Part shown: positions 31,229-42,049 of the stretch, one piece after another | Numbering within the stretch: the stretch's first letter is position 1 | Layout of the letters: each line of letters opens with the position of its first letter | From: Francisella endosymbiont of Ornithodoros moubata | GTDB lineage: Bacteria > Pseudomonadota > Gammaproteobacteria > Francisellales > Francisellaceae | Length of the DNA: 64,000 nt | Reading direction: 5' to 3' | NCBI GenBank assembly: GCA_002095075.2 | Contig: LVCE01000001.1 | Coordinates: 248,001-312,000 of the forward strand | Program-made: the position numbers and the translations under genes | Notes under the pieces: generated by a model | What the model was told of the DNA's origin: nothing | Databases searched by the model: none | Seen by the model: only the letters and a program-made list of their open reading frames with translations

Positions 31229-32112
31229 GTTTTAGAGAAGTTTGTATAGCTGGTAAATGTAATAACTTGATAACATTAAAAAATGGTAACATTGAATTGA
31301 TACTTTTGGATTTAGGTGCGACTATAGGTAGAGTTGCAGGCAGAACTAAGGATGCTAAGGTTGTACTTGATAGTACAACATACTATCTAGAAAAAAAACT
31401 ACCAAGATAAATATACTTTACACGGCGGATTTAACAGTATCACATTGCAGAAATTTGCTTTTGAGCTTATAGGCACTAATAAGGTTAAGTTTACAACTCC
31501 ACAAAAATATGTGACTGATAAATTCCCTGCTGATGTCACTATTAACGTAACCTATGAGCGTTTAGAAAATGCTATAATTATCTATTTTGACGCTGTAGCT
31601 ATAGCAAATACAATTTTAAATATGACTAATCACTGTTATTATAATCTATCAGGAGATTATAAGACAAAAATCGTTGATCACCAGCTTGAGGTACCAGCAA
31701 CACAATTTGTCAATGTAGACGATGATTTGATACCAACAGATATACAAAATTTACCCCAAGAAATGGACTTTAGGCAAAAATTCAGTATCGGTGATAAGTT
31801 AAAATATCATGATTCTAAATATTTCCGTAGAGTAGGTATTGATCATTGTTACATAGTCGATGGAATAGTGGTGCTTGAAGATAGCAATAGTGGTAGGAAG
31901 TTAAAGCTTTCAAGTTCATACCCAGCAATGCAGATCTATATCTGTAATGTTAGTAAGGAGCATAATCTTTTAATGGTAAAATACTCAAATAATATGATGC
32001 TATTTGTTTTGATCCGCAATATGTGAGGGCATTTGATGGTAATTATGATAATCATCCAGCAAAGTTGGGGAAAAGTCAACAATATCAGCATTTCATAAAA
32101 TTGGAATTTTGA
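31225..32112 (+). pseudogene. galM: Aldose 1-epimerase-like protein, frameshifted
   Basis: A GalM-type mutarotase. The N-terminal 61 codons (NLITLKNGNIELILLDLGAT) end at a frameshift near 31405. The larger second part (31445-32026) includes INVTYERLENAIIIYFDAVA, NMTNHCYYNLSGD (with the conserved His) and GIDHCYIVDG. A last frameshift near 32010 precedes the end GKSQQYQHFIKLEF. The catalytic loop near the first break (YTLHGGFNS) is still readable. Overlap with the coaBC stop shows it was once translationally coupled. Confidence 0.75.
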
Positions 32113-32317
32113 TTTCTAAAAACTTTAAACAAGTTAGCAATAGTTTTTCTGTTAAACCTTTTAAATAATAGACTAGGTTATTTAAATAGTGACTAGAAAT
32201 ACATACAGAAACTCATAGTTTTGGAAATATTTTTAGATAAATTTTACTCTCGAACTAGAAATTCTGCTAAGTACTTGGCATGATTATTTTTGATACTATT
32301 TTCCTGTTTGTTCATAT

Positions 32318-32443
32318 TTATAATATTTTTTTAACAGCTGGCCAAGCTACTTCACGTGCTATAGTTTCAAGGTCCATCATCCGTTCTTCTATTACTTTTA
32401 TCTCTATATTATTCCCAGGCATTATAAAGATATGGTAAGACAT
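32318..32443 (-). other. Possible 41-residue reading frame, unknown
   Basis: On the minus strand, ATG 32443 opens a short frame beginning MSYHIFIMPGNNIEIK and ending VAWPAVKKIL. It has no match I recognise. It overlaps the degraded 3' end of the SDR gene and could be a remnant of a neighbouring gene or a chance frame. No ribosome binding site is evident. It is listed for completeness only. Confidence 0.15.
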
Positions 32444-32479
32444 TCTTTATCCCTTTGTGTAATTCAGCTAGTTTGTTAT

Positions 32480-33301
32480 AAGGCATCTTATTTCTATACC
32501 ATTTGAATGTATACTTGACCTATAAAAATAGTTACTTTCTACATTATTAGCAAGAAATACATATGCCGGAGGCTATATCAGCTGGCTGTTCTGGTTCTCC
32601 CCACAAAGAACTCTCACCAAAATTCTCTACTTTTTCTTTACTAAAACTTGATGGTATTAAAAATGTCATACTGGTCCTGGAGCAACAGCATTAACTTTTT
32701 ATTGTATTCTTAGCTAGTGCGAGTAAGTGCCACAATCACTCCTTTAGTAGATTAATAATCTATTATCAAGTCTACCTTTATAAGCAGTTACAGAAGTAGA
32801 ATTTATAATACAAGCTCCTTTTATCATATACACATAATGATAAAAGTTTGTTTCGAATGTGGTTTTTAGTTGTTTAGCTGATATGTCAGTTATATTATCT
32901 TTTGGAAATTGACCAGCAGCATTATTTATAAGTATATCTATGCTTCCCAAATAATTATATACTTTATTAACAAGTTCTTTACATTCATCATGATTTTTAA
33001 GTTCAACTTCCACTGCCAAAATATGACTGGAGTTTTCAGTTGATTCTTGAAGTTATTTTAATGTTTTATCAGCATCTTGTTTTTCTCTTTTATGGTAAGT
33101 AAAAGCAACTTTTGCTCCTTCTTTAGCAAAATGAAGTGATATTGCTTTACCTATACCACTATCACCACCTGTTACAATAGCTACTTTATTTTTAAGCTTA
33201 TTAGTTAATTTATAACTTTCATAAATATAAATAGGCTTATTTATCATCTCTGAAGTTAAACTAGGTTGACTTTCTTAAATATTTTCTTTTGACTTTTTCA
33301 T
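32480..33301 (-). pseudogene. Short-chain dehydrogenase/reductase (YhdF/YdaD-like), broken
   Basis: A minus-strand gene starting at ATG 33301 with a stop already at codon 9 (CAA to TAA expected). The SDR cofactor motif TGGDSGIGKAISLHFA (33053-33247) is intact. It is followed after another stop by DILINNAAGQFP (the NNAG motif) and INSTSVTAYKG. The catalytic Tyr region is shifted; then VNAVAPGPV and AYVFLANNVESNYF appear in other frames. It resembles the long general-stress SDRs with an extended N-terminus. At least four lesions are seen. The 3' limit is approximate. Confidence 0.75.
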
Positions 33302-33530
33302 ATTTTTCCCTTTTAAAAATTTTAAACTGCGTGCTTGTCGTAGTAATGTTGAAAGTTTTTATTGGAAAAGCAAATAACTATCTCCCATCCCTAAAAAAAC
33401 TAGAAAATAACTCTACATGCAACTTAAGTAGTATATAAAAACTCTTTTATTTCTCCTATATTCTGCTCTCATAATTAAAAACATTATCACGTATTACTAT
33501 TCGCTAATGGTACTAAATTATTACTACTAT

Positions 33531-33794
33531 TTATAGGACATCGTTTGCGTTTGATGATTTATCTGCATGGTCTGGCGTCATTACATCTTTAGTTTTATAA
33601 TATGCTTTCTTGTGGTTTTAGTAGCTACAGCATCACCAGCGTCACTCACTTTTTCTTGGACATTATCCCAGCTGGTTAAATTATTATTTTCAGCGAAGTA
33701 ATCTGCAGAAAATAAACTAACGACTAATACTACACCTAGATATTTTTCTACTACTGGTAGAATAGTTTCAATACTTTTTGACTTGTTTTTTCAT
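33531..33794 (-). pseudogene. Small exported/membrane protein remnant
   Basis: A strong AGGAGGAG ribosome binding site precedes ATG 33794 (MKKQ). The frame then shifts, and a plausible product continues as SIETILPVVEKYLGVVLVVS, SADYFAENNNLTSWDNVQEK and VSDAGDAVATKT. After a second shift it reads KTKDVMTPDHADKSSNANDV to a TAA at 33531. One hydrophobic segment is followed by a short polar tail. I do not recognise the family. The quality of the ribosome binding site supports a former gene. Confidence 0.4.
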
Positions 33795-34194
33795 AAGTCT
33801 CCTCCTTTCTTTGCTCATTCAAAGCTTGTATTTCAAACTTTTGCATTCACTTTGAATTTCGAATTTGATAACCATTTGTTTAACTCCCCTTTTTTAAACC
33901 GTATTTTCATCGTAACATTACAAACAACCTCATAAAGTTAATTATACTAATAAACAGACTTTTAATATTTAAGAATCTAAAAGTTCACTTTTAAACATCT
34001 GTAATGGGATTTCTAGTTAAACTTTCTAATAAAAATTTCTTGCTACCTAATATACAGGTTTTAATGCACTTGCTGTAGAAACTATAAAAAATTATTCTTT
34101 CTGTTAGAGTTGATTTTGAAAATATAAATCATTTCTTAATTTTGATTCATATTTCATTAAGGAAGTCAATAAATAAGAATAAGGGAGATTGATT
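33795..34194. other. Intergenic AT-rich stretch without a gene
   Basis: About 400 bases between a dead small gene and the KGG-protein gene. No frame of useful length, no hairpin with a T tract and no repeat was found. The last 60 bases probably hold the promoter and the GGGAG ribosome binding site of the KGG gene. The rest looks like eroded DNA. Confidence 0.5.
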
Positions 34195-34329
34195 ATGGCT
34201 TACAATGAGAAAAATAGTTCAAATAGAGCTAAAGAAGTAGCTCATACCAGAAAAGAGCATGATCCTGAGTCATTTTCTGAAATGGGTAAAAAAGGTGGCT
34301 CTACAAACAAAAAAAAGATGATAAAATAA
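34195..34329 (+). CDS. Small KGG-motif (Con-10/GsiB-like) stress protein
   Basis: A 44-residue protein starting MAYNEKNSSNRAKEVAHTRK and containing one KGG block with FSEMGKKGGSTNKKK. Such short, highly hydrophilic KGG proteins (YciG, Con-10 and GsiB families) are known as stress- or dehydration-induced. A GGGAG ribosome binding site lies about 7 bases upstream of the ATG. It is intact although almost everything around it is broken. The gene is below the usual ORF-calling length. Confidence 0.65.
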   Translation: MAYNEKNSSNRAKEVAHTRKEHDPESFSEMGKKGGSTNKKKMIK

Positions 34330-34454
34330 TTCTTCACAATTTCTAAACTAAAATTCTATAATTAAGCTCTGATTAGTATATATAACCTAATTACAAGTTT
34401 GCTAAACTTATGATAATCTTTAATTAAAAGAAGCCTCATAGAGGATAGCTAGAG

Positions 34455-35850
34455 TTACTTTATTTGATTCTGTAGTTGCAAAGATATGTCACGAGATTTC
34501 TTGAGATCTACTATTGGTTTAGGATAGTTTTTGCCAAGAGTTATATTGGCTTCTTTTAGAACTAACTCACTTACTTCCCAAGGTTTAGTAATTAGTTTGT
34601 TAGGCAAAAGCTTTAACTCTGGTACATATTTACGGGTATATTCATAAGCTTCAAATTTTTCAGCTTGTAACACTGGGTTAAAAATTCTAAAGTATGGTGC
34701 TGTATCTAAGTCACGGCCAATTAACCATTTCCAGTTAGTATTATTACTCGCAAAGTCAGCATCAAACAAAGTATCAAAAAACCATTTTCACCTTGTTTCC
34801 AGTGAATTAGACAGTTATTGATAAGAAAACTTGCTACTATCATACGAACGCGATTATGCATATAACCAGTTTGCCATAGTTGGCGCATACCTATATCAAC
34901 TATACGAATTCCAGTTTAACCTTGTTGCCATTTATTAAGTAAAATATGGTTATTATCCCATGCAAAATTATCGAATTTTTGATTAATATTTTTATCATGT
35001 AACTCTGGATAATAGTATATCTGAAAGTATGAAAAATCACGCTATACCAACTCTTTGATAAAGTGCTCTTCATTTTTGTCGATATGCTCTAAATTTTGTA
35101 CGGTATTGAAGATTTGATTTGGAGATATTTCACCAAAATGTAAATAGGGTGATAGAGTCGACGTTGCATTTGTACTCATATAATCACGAGCCGTTTTATA
35201 ATCTTTAATCTTAGTAGTTAAAAATTTTTCAAGTAAGCTGTGCCGCGGCTTGTTCACCAACTTGCCATTCTTTGATGATGTTTTGCCAAGTCAGTTTTGG
35301 CTCTAGTAGCTTTAGCGAATCTAAAGTATTAGAGCTAGCTAATTTTATTAGTTTATTAAAAACAGCTTTTTTGAGATTTGGTTGATATTTTGTAATTCTG
35401 ATAAGTTCTTTGTAAAATGGTGTATAGACTTTATAATAATTACCATTATCTTTTTTACATTGCCATGGTTCTATAAGTAAACTGCCATTAAAACTACTGA
35501 CATTTATATTTTGCTCTTTAAGAAACTTTTTAATTTCAGTATTTCTATCTATGCTATATTTGTCATAATATCTATTACAATAGAAATCAGTGATTATTAT
35601 TTTCCTTGACAAGTTGTTTTATAATTTCTAAAGGATCTCCTTTGTAAAAGTTTAGTTTGTAAGCCAAAGATTTATTCAGATTAGCTAAATAGTGATGGAG
35701 CCAAAGTTTACTGGTACTACCAATCGCTTGATTTTCATCTAGGATAAATATTGTGATAGTTTAATCAGCTTGACTAGCGTTAGTAAGAGCGAGATTATCA
35801 GCTAAGCGTAAATCTTGGCGAAACCAGTGTATTGCTATTTTTTTATACAT
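34455..35850 (-). pseudogene. phr: Deoxyribodipyrimidine photolyase, broken
   Basis: A CPD photolyase on the minus strand, starting MYKKIAIHWFRQDLRLADN at 35850 and overlapping the hemH end by 16 bases. The antenna domain continues with ITIFILDENQAIGSTSKLWL. The FAD-binding domain has TLSPYLHFGEISPNQIF, MRQLWQTGYMHNRVRMI, WKWLIGRDLDTAPYFRIFNP and YVPEL. Lesions include an in-frame stop early (TNASQAD then stop), frameshifts near 35605 and 35240, TAG at 35042-35044 where Trp of LVWRDF is expected, a stop near 34917, and a shift near 34775. Confidence 0.88.
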
Positions 35851-36836
35851 ATTTCCTCTTTTAATATGTTATATAACATTTCTACATGTATATCAGAGTC
35901 ATTAAAACATGGTATTAGACTAAATTCTTTGCCACCTTTTTCAATAAAGTTACGTTTTTCTGTAATTGCTAATTCCTCCAAAGTCTCTAAGCAATCAATA
36001 CTAAACCCTGGTGCTATAACAACAACCTTTTTATTTTGTTTTGCTAGTTCCTCAAGTTTAACTGTTGTATATGGCTCTAGCCACTTTTTAGGACCAAAAC
36101 GCGATTGAAAAGATAATATAAAATCAATATTAGAGTATTTGTTTTGAAGAGACTCTTTAATTAAGCGATAAGTTTTATGACAATGGCAGTAATAAGGGTC
36201 ACCTTTGTCAAAATATTGTTGTGGCAAGCCATGAAAAGAAAAAACAACTGTATCAGGCGTATATTTCAAATTATTAATATGGATGTCAACTTGTTGGCTA
36301 ATCGTTGATATATGATGATTATTATCATAATAAGGATTTATACCTTTAATAGTTGGTTGCCAGCGTAATTTAGTTAGAACTCTATAAACTTCATCGTAAA
36401 CTGTAGCCGTAGTAGTTGCAGAGTATTGAGGATATAATGGAAATATTATTATTTCTTTAGCACCTTTCTCATGAAGACTTTTGATCTTAGTTTCAATACT
36501 TGGATTACCATAGCGCATTGCACAATCAACTATATAACTATCTAATCTAGCATCTAACTTTTTTGCAAGATTTTCGGTATAGAATAATAGCGGAGATTTG
36601 TTGTGTTGTTTATCCCAGACAGCTTCATAAGTATGAACATTTTTTTTAGATCGGATTGGTAGAATAAACAAGTTTAGGATTAATTTCCATAGTATTGGAT
36701 TAGCCTCTATCACTCTACGGTCAGATAGAAATTCTCTCAAGTATCTTTTGATTGATTTAGCTTCATAATTGTCTGGAGTTCCAAGATTGAGTAATAGTAT
36801 AGCTTGTTTGTTATATTTACTGCTATATTGTTGCAT
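35835..36836 (-). CDS. hemH: Ferrochelatase
   Basis: A 333-residue enzyme inserting Fe2+ into protoporphyrin IX, the last step of heme synthesis. The N-terminus ILLLNLGTPD, the middle IIIFPLYPQYSATTTATVYD, the catalytic-histidine motif FSFHGLPQQYFDKGDPY and the Glu-bearing FGPKKWLEPYT region are all present, with CPGFS-like APGFSIDCLETLEE near the end. Length is normal and no lesion is visible. It is the only long intact gene between coaBC and nrdB. Confidence 0.95.
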   Translation of the reverse strand: MQQYSSKYNKQAILLLNLGTPDNYEAKSIKRYLREFLSDRRVIEANPILWKLILNLFILPIRSKKNVHTYEAVWDKQHNKSPLLFYTENLAKKLDARLDSYIVDCAMRYGNPSIETKIKSLHEKGAKEIIIFPLYPQYSATTTATVYDEVYRVLTKLRWQPTIKGINPYYDNNHHISTISQQVDIHINNLKYTPDTVVFSFHGLPQQYFDKGDPYYCHCHKTYRLIKESLQNKYSNIDFILSFQSRFGPKKWLEPYTTVKLEELAKQNKKVVVIAPGFSIDCLETLEELAITEKRNFIEKGGKEFSLIPCFNDSDIHVEMLYNILKEEICIKK

Positions 36837-36973
36837 GATTTTACTAATTTTAATCTTAATCTAAGAGTAATTTTAACAAATAATCTGTTTACTAAAGTTA
36901 AATTTTTTTCATATAAGTCCATAAACAGACTATAATGAAGCTAGACTAATAAGTCTTCTTAAGTAGGTACAAT

Positions 36974-37232
36974 ATGAAAAAATAATTTTGGTTGCAGCAG
37001 GGTTGTTGAATGTAGTTATTAACTATACTTATATGTGTCCGGCAAACCCATATACTATGTATTATGGCCCTGAGGTTGAGGAAGAACGAGCTCAAGGAGC
37101 TGCTTATGTTCCACTTGATAGAGAGTTTATCAACTCAAGGTATGGGTGGTGTGATATATAGACAATAGAGAAGTAGAGTTTAGCCAGGGAGATGACGCTA
37201 ATAGATTATTCTGGTCTTATATTCAGCCATAA
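36974..37232 (+). pseudogene. Small lipoprotein-like gene, broken
   Basis: ATG 36974 is followed by a frameshift. The frame then reads IILVAAGLLNVVINYTYMCP, a hydrophobic signal-like stretch ending at a cysteine, and continues with YYGPEVEEERAQGAAYVPLD and FINSRYGWCDI. After a TAG (near 37159) and another shift it ends [17 protein letters not shown]. The lipobox is degraded. I do not recognise the family. It was probably a short outer-membrane or periplasmic lipoprotein. Confidence 0.5.
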
Positions 37233-37248
37233 TTTTAGGGAGACTAAG

Positions 37249-37560
<312 letters not shown>

Positions 37561-37602
37561 ATGTCATCATCATGATAAAAATTCAAATTAAAATTATTCT
37601 AC

Positions 37603-38780
37603 ATGATTAAAGTTATTAGCTATAAATCATTATCGATCATTATTTGATTTAGTGATTCCTTTGAAAAGTCTTAATATAATCACAAGAGCAAATACCAGTA
37701 GTAAGTCAAATTTATATAAGGCTCTAAGACTTCTAGTTGAGACTTCTCAAGGAGAAGTGACTCACTCTTTAGCCAAAGATGGAGGTTCTTAATACGACAT
37801 TTTGGTCAGGCCCTGAGAAAATATCTAAACAGATGTTAAAAGAGAAGGTTCCTATACAAGGAGGACCTAGACGAGGTCCTAGATTATGTTTAGGTTTTAC
37901 AGATGAGATATTTGGCTACTCAATATCTTTGGATTATCCTGCACTACCGTCATCAGCAGCTCTATCACTTGATCCAGAGATAAAAAGAGAGACTACATGG
38001 GCGTGGGGAGGTGTATATAAAACACCTTCTGCTTTGGTAGATAGAACAGGGCCTCTAGTTAAAGTTAGAGATGGATGTAAATGGGAAGTTATTGAGTAGT
38101 ATAATCTAGTGTTTGAAAGTATATTTACCCAGGTCATGTATATTGATAAAACTCCAGAAATTATCCAGTTACGCGAAAAGATAAGAGGTTGGAGATTTTA
38201 TGATTACTTTAGAAGTGATAAAGATGCCCCTGCAAGATTACCTCAATTAGGTACACGTACACCTGTATTAAGTCAAGATGAACATGATTTAGCTACAGCT
38301 CTTACAAACTATTATCAAAATAGGAGATAGACAGGTATTAAAAGAAGCCATAGAAGATGCTTTTTCAGCAAGTAGATTAGAAATAAAAAAATATGAGAAT
38401 AGCCCATTTATAGTTGAGTTATATCAAGAAGGGCTTCTAAGAGCATTATCCGCTTCTGAGCTTCACAGATGGAACTTTACGCTATTTATTTTATGGGTTG
38501 CTGTGCTTCTAAACCAAGACATCCTGAACTAATGGTCTTAAATGAGCCTGAAACTAGTTCGCATCCTGATCTGTTATCAGCATTAGCAAAACTTATTAAT
38601 TAAAGCTTCTAAAAAAACATAAGTATGGGTAGTTTCTCACACAAATATATTGGTATCAGCTTTAAAAGAGTCAGAAGAAAGTAATTTAATAAGGCTTGAG
38701 AAAGAACTAGGTCAAACCAAAGTGTTATGGACGAAGGTTTACTAGATAAACCAAATTGGCATTGGCCAGATGTTAAATAA
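37603..38780 (+). pseudogene. Predicted AAA ATPase (AAA_21 / RecF-like), broken
   Basis: A predicted ATPase of about 390 codons. The N-terminal strand with NHYRSLFDLVIPLKSLNII is followed by a damaged Walker A (RANTSSKSNLYKALRLL, where GxNxSGKSNL is expected). The middle part (37779-38099) includes GPRRGPRLCLGF and YSISLDYPALPS. Further on are IYTD-like VMYIDKTPEI, LEIKKYENSPFIVELYQEGL, the signature-like ALSASELSDGTLR in pieces, and Walker B/D-loop MVLNEPETSSHPDLLSALAK. At least five frameshifts or stops are seen. Homologues include standalone ATPases of unknown role and ATPases of defence systems; no partner gene is next to it. Confidence 0.7.
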
Positions 38781-38852
38781 TTATTAATGTAACTGTTAGT
38801 TACTATATTTAGTATCATTTTATAGTATATAAAATTTTAAGTTTTTTTATAA

Positions 38853-39605
38853 AATGCAGCAATGGTACCAGTTAGAGTTTATGCTAAAATCTAAGTTAGT
38901 GAAAAGCCACGAGGAATACAGATATTTTGAACAGATTTGGAGAGTTTCATTGGTGCGACAAAATATATTGCTGAGAATACGGAATGTGGTTTTCTTGATA
39001 TAAATATTGGTTGTCCAATGCCAAAGCTTGCCAAAAAGCTTTAAGCAGAAGCGGGCACTTCTCAAAGATGTTGATAGAATGCATGAGATATTCAAGCGGT
39101 TGTTAAAGCTGTACATAAACTAATTACTATTAAAATGCATATCGGCTGGGATGAAAAAGTATAAATGTGGTTGAGGTTGCTAAGGCTTGTGAAGATGTTG
39201 GTGTAAGTGTTATAATGATTCATCTGACGTACTAGAGAGCAAATGTATACTGGTAAAGCAAATTGGGAAATTATCCGTAATGTCAGAAAAGCAGGAGTAC
39301 CGTAGTGATTGGTAATGGTGATGTGTTCTGTCCTAAAAGTGCCAAAGCCGATGATAGAGCATACAGGTGTAGAGGCTATAATGTTAGGGTGCACCTCAAC
39401 GTGGTAATCCATGGATATTTAAATAAATTGCAGAGTAACTAAATACTGGTGAATTAATACTGCTACCGACACCAGTAGAGCGTGTTGAGGGTATTAGGTG
39501 AGCATTTGAAATGCCTTATAAAATTTAAAACTGCTAAGTTGCTTTCAAAGAGATTCGTACTCACGTACTCATGCAAGTCTTTATCTTAGATTTTTTAAAG
39601 ATCCT
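38853..39605 (+). pseudogene. dusB: tRNA-dihydrouridine synthase (DusB-like), broken
   Basis: Fragments of a Dus flavoenzyme: ESFIGATKYIAENTECGFLD, INIGCPMPKLAKK, AVVKAVHKLITIKMHIGWDE, VSVIMIH, MYTGKANWEIIRNVRKAG, VIGNGDVFCPKSAK, and GNPWIFK with LPTPVERVEGIR. The GCPMPK and GNPWIFK forms suggest DusB rather than DusA or DusC. The N-terminal FMN-binding MAPMAGVTD part is nearly gone and more than six lesions interrupt the rest. The 3' end runs into the convergent dinB remnant. Confidence 0.75.
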
Positions 39606-39609
39606 TTAT

Positions 39610-40287
39610 CTAGAGTCTTAGCTGTTCTAAACAAGCTTCCAGAGTTTTTAGATCTTCTAAATATGTGTATTTTTCTACACTTACAGATTTAGGAACTCGT
39701 ATAGGGTTAACTACACGATTATCAATACCACGAGCATAATTGTAAAGATTATTACCAAATTTACTAAAAACCTCTATCAGAGTAGTTAAATTTAGATGCT
39801 GCAATTGTGAGCAGGTTTCAACGTTCATGCTTTTTAGTTTCTCTTGAGATACCTTACCAACCCCAAAAAGTTTTTTAACGGGTAAATCTCTTATAAAATC
39901 ATCGACTTGCTGTGGATGTTATTACATATAGTCCATTTGGCTTATTTATATCACTAGCAATCTTTGCTAGAAGCTTGTTTGGGGCAACTCCAGTTGAGCC
40001 TGTAAGACCAGTTTTATTAAATATCTCTCTAATAATAGCAGAAGTGGTTTTGTATTTTGCAAAATCAGTATTTAGAAGTATAAGATTAGGACATTTCTGC
40101 ATAGCTACCGCTGTAGGTATAGCAGAATGCATACCATATTCTCTAGCAATATAATTACAAGTAAAGATTACACCCGTTTGGGATTTGTACCACCTACGGC
40201 AAAAGGTTTATTTTTAAGTGTTGGGGTTTTTATTTTTTCAATTTGAGCAAAAAAATAGTCCATATCTATATGAATTATTTTGCTCAT
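39610..40287 (-). pseudogene. dinB: DNA polymerase IV with catalytic palm deleted
   Basis: The minus-strand gene starts at 40287 with [17 protein letters not shown] and AVGGTNPKR. After a frameshift it reads [20 protein letters not shown]. It then joins TSAIIREIF directly to [20 protein letters not shown], so about 35 residues including the catalytic SLDEAY motif are missing. The rest ([48 protein letters not shown]) is frameshifted, and the C-terminal little finger is truncated. It cannot be a functional translesion polymerase. Confidence 0.85.
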
Positions 40288-40375
40288 AGTATAGGTCCGT
40301 TATTGTAGTATCTATTAGCCAAGATTTACTAAATTATATTATATTTCAATAAATTTTAGTATTTAAATTAAATTC

Positions 40376-41340
40376 ATGTATATATACAAAATAATTTTAT
40401 TTATATTTAGTATTATATTTTTTGATTTATGCTTTGCTAAAAATCCACAGTTATATTTATTCCTAGGAGGGGATGCCACAAAGGGTCATATTGAAGAACT
40501 AAATAATCTATGGGTTAAAGGAGTTTAGATAATTTACTCTTGGAAAAAATTATAGTCAGAGGAAAATAAGTATAATTTTTCAGCTATTGAAGGTGATTAT
40601 CAAGTTCTAAAAAGCTATGGTAAAAAGTTATTTATTCAGCTACAAGATAGATCTTTTGATATAAACAATATTCCTGTACCAAAATACCTACAATCAAATA
40701 AGTATGACGGAGGTATTGTAGAGCAAAAGGATTTTGCTGGAGAAGGTCAGCTGATAGGGGTAGGTTGGGTAACAAAACAATGGAATCCAAATGTGAAAGC
40801 TAGATTTCATAAACTCATAGAGCAATTGGTAAAAGAGTTTGATGGTAAAATAGCAGGAGTTAACTTACCAGAGACTGTTATGGATATTAATCAAAAATTC
40901 TTTAAACATAAATTTTGTAGTATTTATGTTAATACAATTATATATAATATGCTTTTTTTAAAACAACAATTTAAAAAAGTAAAGTTATTTAATATGTTAA
41001 TTTTTACCATGCGAATGGAATAATGATTATGGTTACATACAGAAAATATTTACTACTGCACGCAAAAATAATATAGGTTTAGGTAACCCAGATACCATAC
41101 CATATAGAAAAGCGCAGATGAAGAATATTTCTCGATTTTTCAATAAATATAAGTAGCTTAGATACTATTGCAATTGCTGTATAGCCTGATTATACATATA
41201 CAAATCCCAAAACATCAAAGAAATTTACCCCAGCACAATTATATGATTTTGCTAATAACTATCTTGGGGCTGATATTCTATTTTAGAATATCAAGCAACC
41301 GGAGTTTGAAATCGTTTTAAAACTATTCGCTAATAAATAA
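40376..41340 (+). pseudogene. Secreted glycoside-hydrolase-like (TIM barrel) protein, broken
   Basis: Begins with a signal peptide (MYIYKIILFIFSIIFFDLCF, cleavage expected after CFA) and continues PQLYLFLGGDATKGHIEEL, IIYSWKKL, YNFSAIEGDYQVLKSYGKKL and FIQLQDRSF, the pattern of barrel enzymes such as family 42-like hydrolases. After 40920 the frame is damaged. Later pieces include IFTTARKNNIGLGNPDTIPY and TYTNPKTSKKFTPAQLYDFA. Stops include two TAG near 40528 and 40552 and TAG at 41284-41286 where Trp is expected (LFWNIK). The substrate is unknown. Confidence 0.6.
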
Positions 41341-41345
41341 TAGAT

Positions 41346-41960
41346 TTAGATATAAAAATCTGCAAACTCATCAATACTTGGATCTTCTTGCCATGAATAT
41401 TCTATCTCGATACTTTTTTACTTAGCTAATTGATAGCCTAGTAAATCTACAATGAAGTCTAAACTCATATCTATTCCAGCACTTACTTCTGAGCTAGTGT
41501 AAATGTTACCATCTTTTAACCCATCTTACTCTATCTATCCAGATCACATCAGGCGTGATCGATTTTGTCCAGTTAAGAGCTTTCTTATTAGAGGTGGTTT
41601 TTACCATCCAATAGACCGGTCTAAGAAAATAAAAATGATCCTGTACAGACTGTAAAATATATTTCGCCTTATTTGCGAGCTTAGTAAGTTCAGCTATCAA
41701 TTTAGCATCATAAATTAGTTGCCGACTACTTATACCCTAGGTACAAATAGAACATACTATTTTGCACTTAGTTGCGACAAATATTTGTATTTATCTATAC
41801 TGCTTGAGTACTAGTTGACTATACCACCATCAATTGAGTAGTATTTAATTTTAAAAACATCACTAAAACTTACTAAAATTTCAATTGGGCCAAATACATC
41901 TAAAGTTTCAAAATCATCATATAAGAAGTTACTATTTCTAACATCTTTTTTTTGATTAAA
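41346..41960 (-). pseudogene. DJ-1/PfpI family protein, broken
   Basis: On the minus strand, an N-terminal piece in a damaged frame reads FLYDDFETLDVFGPIEIL, the standard start of DJ-1/PfpI and isonitrile-hydratase-like proteins. The nucleophile elbow is degraded (YILQSVQDHFYFL, where YILSVCTG-type sequence is expected). KKALNWTKSITPDVIWIDRV follows. The end reads EYSWQEDPSIDEFADFYI in another frame. Several frameshifts and stops are present, and the catalytic cysteine appears lost. Confidence 0.65.
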
Positions 41961-42049
41961 TTTTATTTAGAGATAATACACAGTAAAACAAGCCTTTTTT
42001 ATATTAACTCATAGAGTATATAATTAGCGCTAATAAATATAAAAAGTAT

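Noticed and set aside
37934-38137. Minus-strand frame within the predicted ATPase
   Set aside because: It lies opposite recognisable ATPase sequence and has no supporting signal.
39092-39412. Minus-strand frames of 89 and 106 codons opposite the dus pseudogene
   Set aside because: The plus-strand fragments match dihydrouridine synthase motifs; the minus frames have no domain.
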